From contig CM022670.1 in the NCBI GenBank assembly GCA_012295275.1, forward strand, positions 16,850,198 through 16,914,197: a DNA stretch of 64,000 nt. Direction: 5' to 3'. Below the pieces are notes generated by a model. The model did no database searches. It saw nothing but the letters and a program-made list of their open reading frames with translations, and was not told where the DNA came from. This DNA comes from Chrysomallon squamiferum (Eukaryota; Mollusca; Gastropoda; Neomphalida; Peltospiridae). The position numbers were made by a program, and so were the translations under genes. This document shows, in pieces, positions 38,320 to 50,959 of the stretch (the stretch's first letter is position 1; each line of letters opens with the position of its first letter).

Positions 38320-39050
38320 AACTACTCCTACTGCAGTTATTACAGGTGCCGCTGTTATTATCATTATTAATTCAAACAAACTTATTTTTCATAAGGTTTT
38401 AAAATAGGGAAGAGAAACAACAGAAATACTCGTTCACACAATAAAATAATAAACCAGTTCATTCCATGCTGTCTTTTCTAAGTGCTTCCAGGGATTATGT
38501 AGGTTTAAATATGTCTGTTCTCATTGTTAAAAAAAAACACATAAATTCACGAATGCATAATGTCCGCTGTTATAGTTATGTTGATATTCAGATATCCGGG
38601 TAAACGGTTTGTATGTGACTGTATGTAATTGTTCGTTGTTTGTGTTTTTGTACATGTGTGTATGCGTGTGTGCATGCGTGTGTGCATGCGTGAGTAGTAT
38701 GCGTGTGTGTGCGGCTGGGTGGGTATTTGTGTGTTTGCGTGTTTGTGTGCTGGATCCTGTTTCTGTCATTCTGTAGATGAAAGTGTAACAAATGCTTGCT
38801 ATATACTACAGTGTTAATTACCTCAACAGTCATATACTATTCTTTTCTAAAATACAAATCGCAACAACAGAAAATAATATGAATACTTTGTTAAGAAGTA
38901 AAAGTGACGGTCGTAATTATTAAAAGAAGAAAATACAGTTCATACTACAAGTGTATTCAGCTGTAATAAATATTTTCTTATCTTGCAGTTTGCATCTGTG
39001 ATGTGTTAGCATAAATTTATTAAAATGCTGCTACGAACTGCAAAATTAGA
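36013..39050. other. Intergenic DNA, A-rich, with a unique island at 37250-37690
   Basis: No gene is recognised. The A-rich stretch 36770-37130 holds AAT and poly(A) tracts. Poly(T) lies at about 37299-37324. AAAG units occur at about 37935-37995, (CTA)n at about 38278-38325 and a GT/TGCG tract at about 38640-38750. The island 37325-37690 is unique and GC-richer, with a small GCCGA/TCGGC inverted repeat at 37474-37487. Its nature is unknown. Confidence 0.5.
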
Positions 39051-39054
39051 AAGC

Positions 39055-39056
<2 letters not shown>

Positions 39057-39100
<44 letters not shown>
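39057..39100. repeat. (TA)n microsatellite
   Basis: This is a pure TA run of about 22 units. Confidence 0.95.
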
Positions 39101-39103
<3 letters not shown>

Positions 39104-39163
39104 TGTGTAAGTCCCATTATTTTTAATTAATCAGATTACCTCCCTTGATGAAGATAGAAACAG

Positions 39164-39302
<139 letters not shown>

Positions 39303-39719
39303 CTTTGATGATAAATATATATTTTTTTTTTTTCATATCACCATTAAAATAAACAGAAAACTTTATTTTTATCACTGAAATCATTTACAGGTTCAAACAT
39401 AGGGACGCTTTTGACATTAAAAAAAATCTGAAATCGTTTCAAATAATTATGTGCATAACGTTAAACGATTTTCACAACAACTACGTTACCTCTGCCGGCT
39501 TTCGTGAAATGGGATTCTGGTTACTCAGCTTGATAATGTTATTTGCGTTCGTTGAAACACATTGTCTCTCCTAACTGATGCACTATTTATTTATAATGTC
39601 CAAATTTTGGTTATTGTTATTAACGTTGAGCCTTATTTTGATTACAATAAAGACCTACAGAAATATATAATTATTAATCGTATAACATTGGTAAAAAGAA
39701 ATCAGCTAACCATTATGTG

Positions 39720-41490
39720 TTCTAATACCACTGCTACCATGTTATCATACCACTACGTTATCATCAAGGCTGGATTTGCCATATACGCTTTCTAGGCCAG
39801 TGCCTAGGGCGGCAGGATGACAGTGGCAAAATTTATGTTACATAAATTCGTATTTTCACATTTGAGTTATAAATAAATCATTATGTAAATGTAAAACCAT
39901 GTTTTTGCTATCATCTAGATCATAAGTTATAACCATTCATATTATATAAACTAAGTGGGAAGGGTGAGGGGGACTTGAGCCTTGAGGAAAGGGCGGTAAC
40001 ATTTCTTTAGCCTATGGGCGGCAACCACATTAAAACCAACCCTGGTTATCATACCAGTACATAGTCTCATATCTCTACATGTTCTCATACCATTACATGT
40101 TGTCATACCACTATGTGTTCTCATACCACTATGTGGTCTCATACCAGTACATAGTCTCATATCTCTGCATGTTCTCATACCACTATGTGTCTCATACCAC
40201 TATGTGTTCTCATACCACTATGTGTCTCATACCACTACATGCTCTCATACCACTACGTGTTCTCATACCACTACGTGTTCTCATACCACTATGTGCTCTC
40301 ATACCATTACTTGTTCTCATACCACTACGTGTTCTCATACCACTACGTGTTCTCATACCATTATGTGTCTCATACCACTACATGCTCTCATACCACTACG
40401 TGTTCTCATACCACTACATGCTCTCATACCACTACGTGTTCTCATACCACTACATGCTCTCATACCACTACGTGTTCTCATACCACTACATGCTCTCATA
40501 CCACTACGTGTTCTCATACCATTACTTGTTCTCATACCACTACGTGTTCTCATACCACTATGTGTCTCATACCACTACGTGTTCTCATACCACTACATGC
40601 TCTCATACCACTACGTGTTCTCATACCACTACATGTTCTCATACCACTACGTGTTCTCATACCACTACGTGTTCTCATACCACTACGTGTTCTCATACCA
40701 CTACGTGTTCTCATACCACTACGTGTTCTCATACCACTACGTGTTCTCATACCATTACATGTTCTCATACCACTACGTGTTCTCATACCACTACGTGTTC
40801 TCATACCACTACGTGTTCTCATACCATTATATGTTCTCATAACATTACGTGTTCTCATACCACTACGTGTTCTCATACCATTACGTGTTCTCATACCATT
40901 ATGTGTTCTCATACCACTACGAGTTATCATATCACTACGTGTTATCATACCATTACATGTTCTCATACCACCACTTATTATTATACCACAACGTGTTCTC
41001 ATACCACAACGTGTTCTCATACCACTACGTGTTCTCATACCACTGTGTGATATTATACAACTTCGTGTTCTCAAATCACCACTTATTATTATACCACTAT
41101 GTGTCTCATACCACTACGTGTTATCATACCACTACGTGTTCTCATACCACTACGTGTTCTCATACCATTACGTGTTCTCATACCACTACACCTCATATTA
41201 TTATCATACCACTACATGTTCTCATACCACTACGTGTTCTCATACCACTACGTGTTCTCATATCACTACGTGTTCTCATACCATTACGTGTTCTCATACC
41301 ACTACGTGTTATCATACCACTACGTGTTCTCATACCATTACATGTTCTCATACCACTACGTGTTCTCATACCATTACTTGTTCTCATACCACCACTTATT
41401 ATTATACCACTACGTGTTCTCAAATCACCACTTATTATTATACTACTATGTGTCTCATACCATTACGTGTTATCATGCCACTATCTTAGT
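39720..41490 (+). repeat. 18-bp satellite array (CTCATACCACTACGTGTT)
   Basis: Outside the inserted MITE the segment is about eighty copies of CTCATACCACTACGTGTT and variants (CATGCT, TATGTG, TTATCA, ACCACTTATTATTATACC). Some units lack two bases (TGTGTCTCATACC), shifting the reading frame. Between about 40376 and 40510 ACGTGTT and ACATGCT units alternate, giving a 36-bp higher-order dimer. Eighteen is a multiple of three and the unit lacks stops in all forward frames (LIPLRV, SYHYVF, HTTTCS), so very long spurious frames arise, up to 434 codons. No start context, splice site or composition suggests a protein. Confidence 0.95.
39765..40044. mobile_element. hAT-type MITE inserted into an 18-bp satellite
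   Basis: The 280-bp element begins CAAGGCTGGATTTG and ends in the reverse complement of CAGGGTTGGTTTTA, imperfect terminal inverted repeats of hAT type. It is flanked by perfect 8-bp duplications, GTTATCAT at 39757-39764 and 40045-40052. Removing the element and one duplication rejoins the flanks into CACTACGTTATCATACCAGT, which is normal satellite sequence. The interior is AT-rich with GGGCGGCA-like subterminal words on both sides. There is no transposase frame. Confidence 0.85.
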
Positions 41491-44159
41491 TACTGAAAAC
41501 AGTCCCATATCTTCACACGATAATTAAAACGAATAATAGACTTTCTGTCACTCATAGCTAAATATTCTGAACGCAGAAACGCTACCTATTCTTTCAGGTT
41601 CTCGTGTTGGTTACCACACACATTACATACATAGACTGAAACAACAAACACACAAAATGCTCAGTGATACAAGAAACAAACGCATACAGAAACACGTTCA
41701 CGCAGCCTTACCAGTTATCAACAACGATATTGATTCCAACGATCTATATTTTATCTGACAGCCGGACGTAATCCAAACTTTGAAAAATTTATCTAAGAAA
41801 CACAGATGTGAAACAAATCGTAACGAACTAGCTTGAAACATCTCTCGTAATTGTTTGTTAATAATTGATCTGAAAACTGTGGCTGCTTCAATCTGATACG
41901 TAATTAATGCAGCATATTATTTATGGTCACCACTGTTAAGATGTATAAACAGTGTTTCGGTGCGCCTGTTGCACTGTACTTGAGATTCTGACGACAGCTT
42001 GCAGTTTCGCTGTTGGGAACATAGCGATAGGGGATTACAAAAAATAAATTAAATATTTGGTCGTATTACTACCAGTGCCAGCTACAAGACATTTCACCTT
42101 TCATTGATCGTTCGTCAGTCGATTATCAGTTCATTGTTTCGCTGATAAAAAATGTTTTTGATTATTTCTTAAGACAGATGTGTTTCAGTGCATCTAAGCA
42201 CGTTTCAAATTACTGAAAAATCAATTTTTTTTCTTTTTTTAAGATAACTGTTAAGTATGATTCAGGTGAAAGTCAACATGCTGTTAGACGATAGAATCAA
42301 AGGGTATTTGTGGCTGTCGTGTTATCAGCTCGTTGTGATAATACTAGTTACAGTAATATTAATGTTACAGCCAATGTTAATATAGAACTGACAGTAAAGG
42401 TAACCACAACATAACGTAAAGGAGCAACTCTTAACGTTTTATTATTTTTGAAATAGCTGTTACGGCTGGGGCGCTTAGGTTAAATTTTATTCTAGGTCTG
42501 AAATGTTATGAAATATGTGGCGCAGTTATAAACATCTATACGTTATAAATATATAGCTCTATATTCTCAAAGCATCAGAACGGGACACTTTCGCCGAAGT
42601 TAAGAATCACCACTAAAAAGCTAAAGAAAGCAGTCCTGTTACTGACAAAATTTAACAATTTCAAAATCATCTAATTATTCATTAAAAAATGTATTATTAT
42701 TATAAAGAGTTAAAATATTTATTTTCGGATATAGTATAATTTATGTAAACTACTGAAATGTTTTCATTAGTTATTAATGTCTCTGAAATGTTTATAATGA
42801 AAAATACATAGCATGTATCAGCTTTTGACCTTGGATATTTGGTAACAGGACTTAAACAATAAAAAACAGGACTTAAAAATGCATAAAAATGTATACTACT
42901 ATAGTAAAAAATGCATAATAATAATAATAATAAATATAACAACATCAACAAGAACTGCAATAATAATATACAAAAGAGGTTGCAAAAAAAATGGTAACAT
43001 TCAAATTATGACGGAATATATATAAATATAAATATATATACATACACACACAGATAGATATATAAACAGATACATATAGATATAAACATATTTCTGTGAA
43101 AGCCGCTATTATTTCTTTGTACTTTAATACTCACGACGTAACAATGAATTTACAGTTTTAATATGTATTCTGCAGTACAATATCAGCTTGTTACTGCACA
43201 CACTTTCACACAGGTAACAAACAATTAACGAGAACCAAGATGTAGACAGATCGTTATTACAATGTCCCGTTACGTAGAATTAATTTTAGAATAATCTATC
43301 CACGTTTCTACTTCCCAGGCCAGAACCATTTCCACTGCTAATATTTGATTATATTTGATTATATTAAATAATATTGTTCCGAGAACAACAACAACAGCAA
43401 CAACAGTACTGAATATGATGATGATGGTGATGATGTTATTATTATTGTTGTTGACATTTAAAAATAAACTAATGTGCTAAATTTAACACCATCAATAATA
43501 AATAAAAAAAAATAATATTAATAATAAGCATACAACCAAATAAACAAAGACACACAAATAAAAAAAAAAAAAAACAAATAAACAAACAAAAAAAAAAAAT
43601 TTGGTTTTAAACATTTAAACATTATTGACACTCACTAGTACAGAAAAGTTTCACTGACTTTCCGAATGTGAATAAAAGGGAAATAAAAAAGAAAAGAAAA
43701 AAAAAATTAAATAATAAAAGCACATTCTGTAATATTAACTGTAAATACATTTTGGGAGCTTTAAATGATTCATTATTTAATGATGGTTCTGTGTACATAA
43801 TTTAATACACGTGATATTTGATGTAACTTTTATTCCATTTCGGTACTGGTGTTTCACTAATTAGTTCTCTGAAATCTGATATGTGTAGATAGTAAAATAC
43901 GTTTCCTCATAAACACACAATCTCTGATGACGTGCGAATTGTAAAATGTTTTTATTTTTAATGTTTATATTTTATGAACATTTAAAAACTGCAAATAGAT
44001 AAATAGATAAATAAGTAAATAAATCTAAACAAAACGAAAAAATATAAGCAAATTATTATTATTAGTAGTAGTAGTAGTAGTTTTATTATCATCATTATTA
44101 AAAGAACATATTATTTGATTCGTTCATTTCAGATTAATTATGTTCTTTCAGTAATGATG

Positions 44160-44194
<35 letters not shown>

Positions 44195-44540
44195 TTAGTT
44201 AATAAAATATTACTATCGTGATATTTAAACTTTAATCGGATATGATAAAATTATGTTTACTGAGAGCACGATCTAGTCACTCGTGTGGTTAAGACAAGTT
44301 TTCTTGTCTTTACTCTACATCTATTTATAATATATCTGGAGAAACAAAACACGGTTTTTGCAGAACTTGGTTCTCAACATTTTTTGCTCTTTTTTTTCGC
44401 CACGAAATTGAAACGAAATTTGCCAGCAGGAAATTGACAGATCGACTTTTCTCCAAGGTGTTCTTCTCTACGCGATCGCTTCGCCATGGTTGGTAAACGA
44501 AGTCTGCTAGTGTTTTATCAAAGAAAAACAAACTGTAGTC
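41491..44540. other. Intergenic DNA upstream of Dmrt3-like gene
   Basis: The stretch is AT-rich with no recognised gene. It carries short (AAT)n (42916-42933 and 44158-44193), A-rich tracts at 43500-43600 and 43690-43710, and GATGATGGTGATGATG near 43418. Unique DNA at 41540-42600 shows no motif I can name. Confidence 0.6.
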
Positions 44541-44844
44541 TGTCTGTCACAAACCTGACACGCCATTCACGGCAGCATTAAAACCATGTTTCCATCGCTG
44601 GCATGTTTACACTGGCTCTGGCCAATCAGATCTCGGCGGAGCGAGAAGATATCGACATGTTCCGGAGAACAACCAATTAAACAAACAGTTTCCATACAGT
44701 AACACTGCAGTGGTCGCGCCCTTTGGAATTCGAGGGCGTTACCACCACCCTGCTACCTTACGCTAAGATACAGATAAGAGCGAAATAAAATCTAACGCTT
44801 TGTCATAGCTGTAGCGAGTATTGGAACACTGCGCGTTTTCAGGC
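44541..44844 (+). promoter_or_regulatory. Promoter-proximal island and 5' leader of the Dmrt3-like gene
   Basis: GC and CpG content rise sharply just before the first exon. A consensus CCAAT box in GGCCAATCAG lies at 44620-44629, and a second CCAAT at 44673-44677 overlaps AATTAA (homeodomain-like) and TAAACAAAC (Fox-like) words at 44676-44686. No TATA box is obvious. The AG at 44841-44842 after GCGCGTTTTC could alternatively be a splice acceptor just before the ATG, which would mean a 5' UTR exon further upstream. Transcript evidence would decide. Confidence 0.5.
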
Positions 44845-45211
44845 ATGAATTCCATGACGCTGTACCCCCTAACGGAGAAGGGGAGTCGCAAGCCCAAATG
44901 TGCGCGCTGTCGCAACCACGGGATGGTGTCGTGGCTGAAGGGGCACAAGAGACACTGCGGTTACAAGGACTGTAACTGTCCCAAGTGTAACCTGATCGCG
45001 GAGAGACAGAGAGTGATGGCTGCGCAAGTCGCTCTGAAGAGACAACAGGCCGCCGAGGACGCCATAGCCATGGGTCTGCGAGCCTGCGTCACCGAGGCGC
45101 CGATTCCAGTGATGACGGCGGGGCCTCTGTGGGGGCCGGGCACCGTGACAGCACCGCAAATCACTGAGGCGGAGAGAGCGTCCATAAAGTCACAGCAGAC
45201 GACAGAAACAG
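44845..45211 (+). CDS. dmrt3: Dmrt3/dmrt93B-like transcription factor, exon 1 (DM domain)
   Basis: This exon encodes the N-terminal 122 residues plus the first base of codon 123. It carries a complete DM DNA-binding domain (about residues 16-68) with all zinc ligands: CARC and H25, then H34, HC (37-38), C43, CNCPKC (43-48), followed by the recognition helix ending [21 protein letters not shown] proteins bind DNA through the minor groove as dimers and regulate sexual and neural cell fates. The start is taken at 44845; a second in-frame ATG at 44854 also precedes the domain. SWLKGHKR and RQQAAEDAI favour the Dmrt3/fly dmrt93B group over Dmrt4/5. The exon ends at a consensus GTGAGA donor. Confidence 0.9.
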
Positions 45212-45217
45212 GTGAGA
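45212..45217 (+). promoter_or_regulatory. 5' splice donor of Dmrt3-like intron 1
   Basis: CAG|GTGAGA matches the metazoan donor consensus. Reading on without splicing meets an in-frame TGA at 45223-45225. The phase (one base of the codon upstream) matches the acceptor at 59610-59611. Confidence 0.9.
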
Positions 45218-45281
45218 AGATTTGATATGATTATGTCACATGGATTCCATCATATCATGTAAATAGCATCATTCATCTTAC

Positions 45282-45435
45282 CTTTCCATCATACCACCTC
45301 GTTGTATCACATCACATCATTCTGTCGCATTACATGACATCACTGTATCACATCACATCATTGTATCGTTGCGTCACATCATTGTATCACATGACGTCAT
45401 TTCATCACATGACGTCATTGCATCACATCACACAA
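45282..45435 (+). repeat. ATCACATCATTGT tandem repeat carrying CRE palindromes
   Basis: Variants of ATCACATCATTGT recur through this short stretch just inside the intron. Two copies have mutated to, or preserve, the perfect cAMP-response element TGACGTCA (45392-45399 and 45410-45417), 18 bp apart. Related half-sites (TGACATCA, GCGTCACATC) occur in the other copies. It lies 70-225 bp from the donor, a plausible position for a promoter-proximal regulatory repeat. Confidence 0.7.
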
Positions 45436-46339
45436 GTCCACAAGTAAAATAAACATTCGAGTAAATATGATGTTTGCCTAAACTACTTTCACAAACTCTC
45501 AAGTTTTCTGTTTCTTTATAAAAGATGATTCGAGTATTTGATCTCTCGCATCCAAAATATCTTTGACAATGAATGTCAGTTCTGTTGTCTGCGCAAGTCA
45601 AAGTCTGGATAATACAAAATTCCGTCAGGTAAATTAAACATAGCAGCAAATAAAAGGCAGAATATAAAACTATATTTAATTTTCATTTGGAAATAACTGC
45701 AGTTACATTTCTCTCAAAATTAGTACTTTATATAATAACAGTAATTTCATATAAATGCAGAGATTTGAAATAAACATACATTAAAAATTAAAAGTTCATG
45801 AAATACAATTTTCCGTATTTTATTTTCATCCAGTTTAGAAAATTTTCATTGAATTTAAATAAATAATATTTTACCTGTTTACAGTTCTTGAAACATAGAT
45901 ATCAGTGATATCAATATGTTAAATAAATTGACATTTGATTTCGATATTAAAATCAGGAAAAGACAAGACATTCCGTTCTTATTTCTTAACGAGCGGAAAC
46001 TTTGAAATGTATTTACTGAAATTTCTGTAATTTATTATTGTAAATAAAAAAGGTAAAATAAGAAAAGAAAAAAAAGTATAATTTTTACTCAGTAATAAAA
46101 AACTGGTGAATGAATAATTTAAAAATATAATGTATATATTTTAAAATACTTTTTTTCTAAAATATAAAGTGCTTATTATTTCAAAAATATAATTTTTCAT
46201 GAAACTTCACTTTTTAGATTTCAAAATGTAAAATTATAACTGAAATTGTTATATTTATTGCATATATTTTCATGACATATTACTATTATTGTTGTTGTTA
46301 ATGTTGTGTTATTACTTCTCTTATTATTATCATCATCAT

Positions 46340-46734
46340 CATCGTCATTTCTCATTATTATTATTATTATTATTATTATTTTATAAAGACAAAATGATGT
46401 GGTTTAATATTTTCAAATTAATTGAAATTTACATTCTGTCGAAAATAATATAATAAAATAACAATTTTTAAAAATGTTATATTTTTTACTAAAAACCAAA
46501 ACAATATAAACAACAGTATCTAACACTAGCAGTGGCTAAACCGATGTTTTGACTTTTGTGACACGAGTTCGATTTCACAACACGAAATGTTACCATTTTT
46601 ATACTGCTGTAGCAAAATTATTAAACTTTTGTATCTGAATTTAATAAACAATTAAATTTCAGTTTCAGTCGAATAGGCTATTTTACTACGTACATTTAAA
46701 AAAATAAAATTACCTTATTCTATTATTATTATTA

Positions 46735-46767
<33 letters not shown>

Positions 46768-47472
46768 CTTATTTTTTCACGAAAAGGTTTATTATATGAT
46801 TTCTTTTTTAAAATAATTAATTTGAGTTTTATTCGATTTTTTAAATTTTATTATCTAAATTTTTTAATGTTTTTATTTTTATATTTCTTTAGTTTGGTTT
46901 GACACACACACACGCACACACACACACACACACTCACTAGCACAGAAACACACGCACACATACAAACAAATACACCTTACATGCATATATATATCCATAC
47001 ATACATACATATATTAAAGAATCATAAACAAAAAATATATGAGCTATATTACATGATGGTTTTATTTATAATGAAATCATCCCGTGAGAAGAAACGTCAA
47101 ATAAAATAAAATAATAATAAAATATGACGAAACAACAACAAAATTATTAATAACAAATTATAAATGAAACGTTAAGAAATAAAAACTAAATACTAAAAAG
47201 TAAATAAAAGAAAATAACGAAAAAGTGAAATAAATTTACGCGAATAAATATTTCTAACTTAAAACTGAAACTTTGTTTTAGTTTATAAAAAGAAAATTTC
47301 TAATCCATGCTATCATGAATGTTACAAACAAAATCAGATAAAATAATTTAAAAAGAGAGAGACAGAGATAGAGAAAGAAAGAAAGAAAGAAAAAAGAAAA
47401 GAAAAGAAAAGAAATATTAAAAATTCAGAAACTGTCAATAACAGAAATAATAAAAAGATAATTAAATAAAAA

Positions 47473-47509
<37 letters not shown>

Positions 47510-48640
47510 TTGTGAAGCATAGGAGCATTTTAATTTGAAATTTAATTTTAGTTAAGAAATAAATTGCAGAAAGTAACAAAGTATTGTAACAGATTAGTAA
47601 CACATCTGTAAACTAACAAAATGAGATATTTTATATTAAAATATTTGTAAATACAGCAACAATAAAAAAACATACTACTACTACTAATAATAATGATATA
47701 TATATATATATATATATATACTTTTTATGATATAATTACTTGAATTCACACATTCATATATACACATAAAATATTAAATATTTGTATTATATACAATATA
47801 TTAACTTTTATCATTTAAAGTTTTGTAAAAAAAGAACAACAGATTACTGATATACAATATAAATTAATAATGATATTTACAAAATGCGCAGCATTCATTT
47901 TACAGTTTATTTTTGATGTTTTATATAAAATTTGAATTTATCAAAACAAAATATTTTTAATGCTAACAAGAATTATCCACGCTCATTTATCAGTTGTCTT
48001 TAATCGTATAATTATTTTTTATTTTATACTTTCTAAACACTTAATATCTTCTTGAATAGCAAAATAATTGCGTTGTTTATAAACTTTGTCGCACGTATTA
48101 AAAAATAATATATAAATAAATAAATGAAAATTATCACAAATGAATTCGTTTGATATAAGTTGTATTTCTAAAAGTCTAAAACTTTACAGAACCATTTTAC
48201 TATATTGCACCAGATGCTAAGGTGAACATGGATGTATATTTAATTTATATATATATATATATATATATCCTATTTAGAACCGATTTTGTTTATTATCTAC
48301 TTTAAATAATACTTAATTTTATTCTCATGAATAGTAAAACAGTTTCTGAATACGATATCTCAAATATTCGTTTTTATAAAAATATACATATATTTATATG
48401 TATATAAAATAAATAAATTAATTAATTAATAAATAAATATTAAAAATTATGAATACAGTACAACCAAACAAACAAACAAACAAACAAACAAAAATTATCA
48501 CAATCCAAATCAACTGCACTTCCAATGAACTTAAAAACTTTTACAAAATCCATTTTAATGTACTGCACTATGTACGAAGGTTAACACGGACACACAGAAT
48601 TAAAAAATATAAAAAATATAAAAAAAATAAAAAATATCGT
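46340..48640. repeat. Simple-repeat-rich intronic segment
   Basis: Runs of ATT (46349-46381, 46722-46768), (CA)n (about 46902-46935), AAAG (about 47377-47415), AAT (about 47470-47505) and TA (47696-47720, 48245-48268) are scattered through AT-rich DNA. No other feature is seen. Confidence 0.7.
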
Positions 48641-49019
48641 ATTTAGGACCGTTTCCTAGACACATGGTTATCGTTGTTACTGAGGAAATCATTCGACGTA
48701 ACAGTCGGTGCACGGTGTAACATTGCGAGGAGTTTGGCTTGAAGACACGACGTCGGTGGCGGTAAGAACAATAACCAGCGGCGCCGGGATGGACGAAAAA
48801 GACACTTCCTACCTTGTCACCACACAGCGCTTCCGTGAAATGTTTATGGCGAACACGTTAAGACAACTGATTACGTGTTTCTCTCTCACATCTGTTTTTG
48901 TCCCACGTTTTCTGTTTCGTTTGACAGATCACTCCAGCTAGAATAGAACGTTACTGATAGCATGGTAAAATAAATATTTATATGTAATAGATTTTTTTTT
49001 TTTTTTTTTTTATTGAAAT

Positions 49020-49275
49020 TAATATTATTATTATTTGTAATGGAAAGTAGTAATAGTAGTAGTAGTTGTAGTAGTAGTAGTAATAGCACTGGTAGTATTT
49101 TTTATATCATTATGATCATAATCGTCGTTGTTGTTGTTAAATTGATATTGATGAGTTACAAAAAATTGCCACAAAATATACATTATAGTAATAATTACAC
49201 TTATGATTAGAATGATTGGTTGCAGTTGTAATAAAAATTATTAATAATATTAGTAATATTCATGTATTATTATTA

Positions 49276-49314
<39 letters not shown>

Positions 49315-49422
49315 TTACTATTATTATTTTTTATTATTATTGTCATCATAATCATTTCATATTCATTATTATCATCATCATCGTCATCATTATTATTTTT
49401 GTTGTTGCTGCTGTAATTGTCT

Positions 49423-49464
<42 letters not shown>

Positions 49465-49490
49465 TTATCAGTAGTAAAATTAATTGATAA
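49020..49490. repeat. Compound trinucleotide repeats (AGT, ATT, TCA)
   Basis: AGT runs (about 49046-49096, 49423-49470) flank an ATT run (about 49265-49315). Poly-Ile, poly-Ser and poly-Thr frames here are artefacts. Confidence 0.9.
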
Positions 49491-50593
49491 TAATAATATA
49501 AAAGTGATATCTGTAGAGATTAATTTACAAATATTATATGTCATTAAGACTTTATTCGTTAATTCTTCTTCTGTATTCATTTGATATTTTGGTTAAAGTT
49601 GTTCGCCCGTCAAACCAACAAGAGTTTAGAATTTTAATAAGAATAAAATGTATCTTAGTGTTCTGTCCTAAACATTAAAAACTAACTATATGTATTCTTA
49701 ATCAAAAACAACCTTTAAAATATACAGTTGTCATTTTGCCTTTTAAAACTTTTACTCCATATTCTCCAGGCTTTATATTTATAAATATTAGTTACTCCAA
49801 AACGATCTTAGATACAGTCCACATTTTAATAAATGAAAAAGAACCACCCCCAAAAAAAAAAAAATTTATATAATAAACAAATCTCGAATTTTATAAATGT
49901 TACCAGTATATTTATAAAATAAAATAATACTGATAAAGAAATATCAATTAAACGTCATTTTTACATCATGATATTTTGTAGAAAAAAAACACACACTATA
50001 TTAACTCTGAGAATGATAATAAATATAATTTATCTTAATTTGAAATTATTATCCTTTTATATTTCTAAATATTAATTAATGTACAGTCTTAATGCGTGCT
50101 TATGTGCGTCTGTGTGTATTTTAATTATTATCCAGGCCCCATTTTTCCACAGCAGACGAAATTTTTTCATAATAATGCATTAACTCCAGACTTGAAAAGT
50201 TAATCTGTTTATTTATAGTTTAAAGGGCGTGTAGCCTGACTTATAAACACGCGTTAACAAGAAATTCATTGCTTTATGGTAATAGGTAATAAATATTTAC
50301 GAAAGATGAACTGTGGATAACGCTGCATTCAATTATATACTCTTAAACGAAGACAGTTAATTGGAATGTACTCAGTTTTAGAATGAATATTGCATACATT
50401 TGTTATTATATACCGATAAATATATTTTAATTTGATGTAATTTGACAAGCTAAAGACTGAAATGTAATAAAAAAAATAAAATTATTATTTCTTTGATATT
50501 TAGTATGGTTATTTGTTATTCAGATAAAATGTAAGTCAGAAGTTGTAATTATTTTAATCACTGTTTTATTTTTATTTTTTATGTTCAATTTAT

Positions 50594-50611
50594 AAAAAAA
50601 AAAAAAAAAAA

Positions 50612-50649
<38 letters not shown>

Positions 50650-50765
50650 TAATGATGATGATTATAATGATGATGATGATAATAATAACAAAAATAATAA
50701 TAATGATGATGATGATGATTACGCTTATGATAATTGTAATAATGACAGTAATCATGATGACAACG

Positions 50766-50821
<56 letters not shown>

Positions 50822-50822
50822 C
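50594..50822. repeat. Poly(A)/(AAT)n/(GAT)n compound microsatellite
   Basis: Poly(A) is followed by (AAT)n, a GATGAT-rich middle and a second (AAT)n run of about 50 bp. Confidence 0.95.
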
Positions 50823-50887
50823 GACATAATATATCCTTATAAACATTTTGCTTTCTTTTTTAAAATTTCATCAAAATGTTTCAAAAG

Positions 50888-50918
<31 letters not shown>

Positions 50919-50959
50919 TATATTATTAACAAACGTATTATAATACTGACTATAATAAA

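Noticed and set aside
40079-41496. Long plus-strand open frames (up to 434 codons) rich in IPLRVL, SYHYVF or HTTTCS
   Set aside because: They are produced by an 18-bp satellite that lacks stops in every forward frame; all three frames are equally open and change at two-base-short units.
44821-44844. TTG at 44821 as the start of the Dmrt3-like protein
   Set aside because: TTG is not a normal animal start codon, and ATG codons at 44845 and 44854 precede the DM domain.
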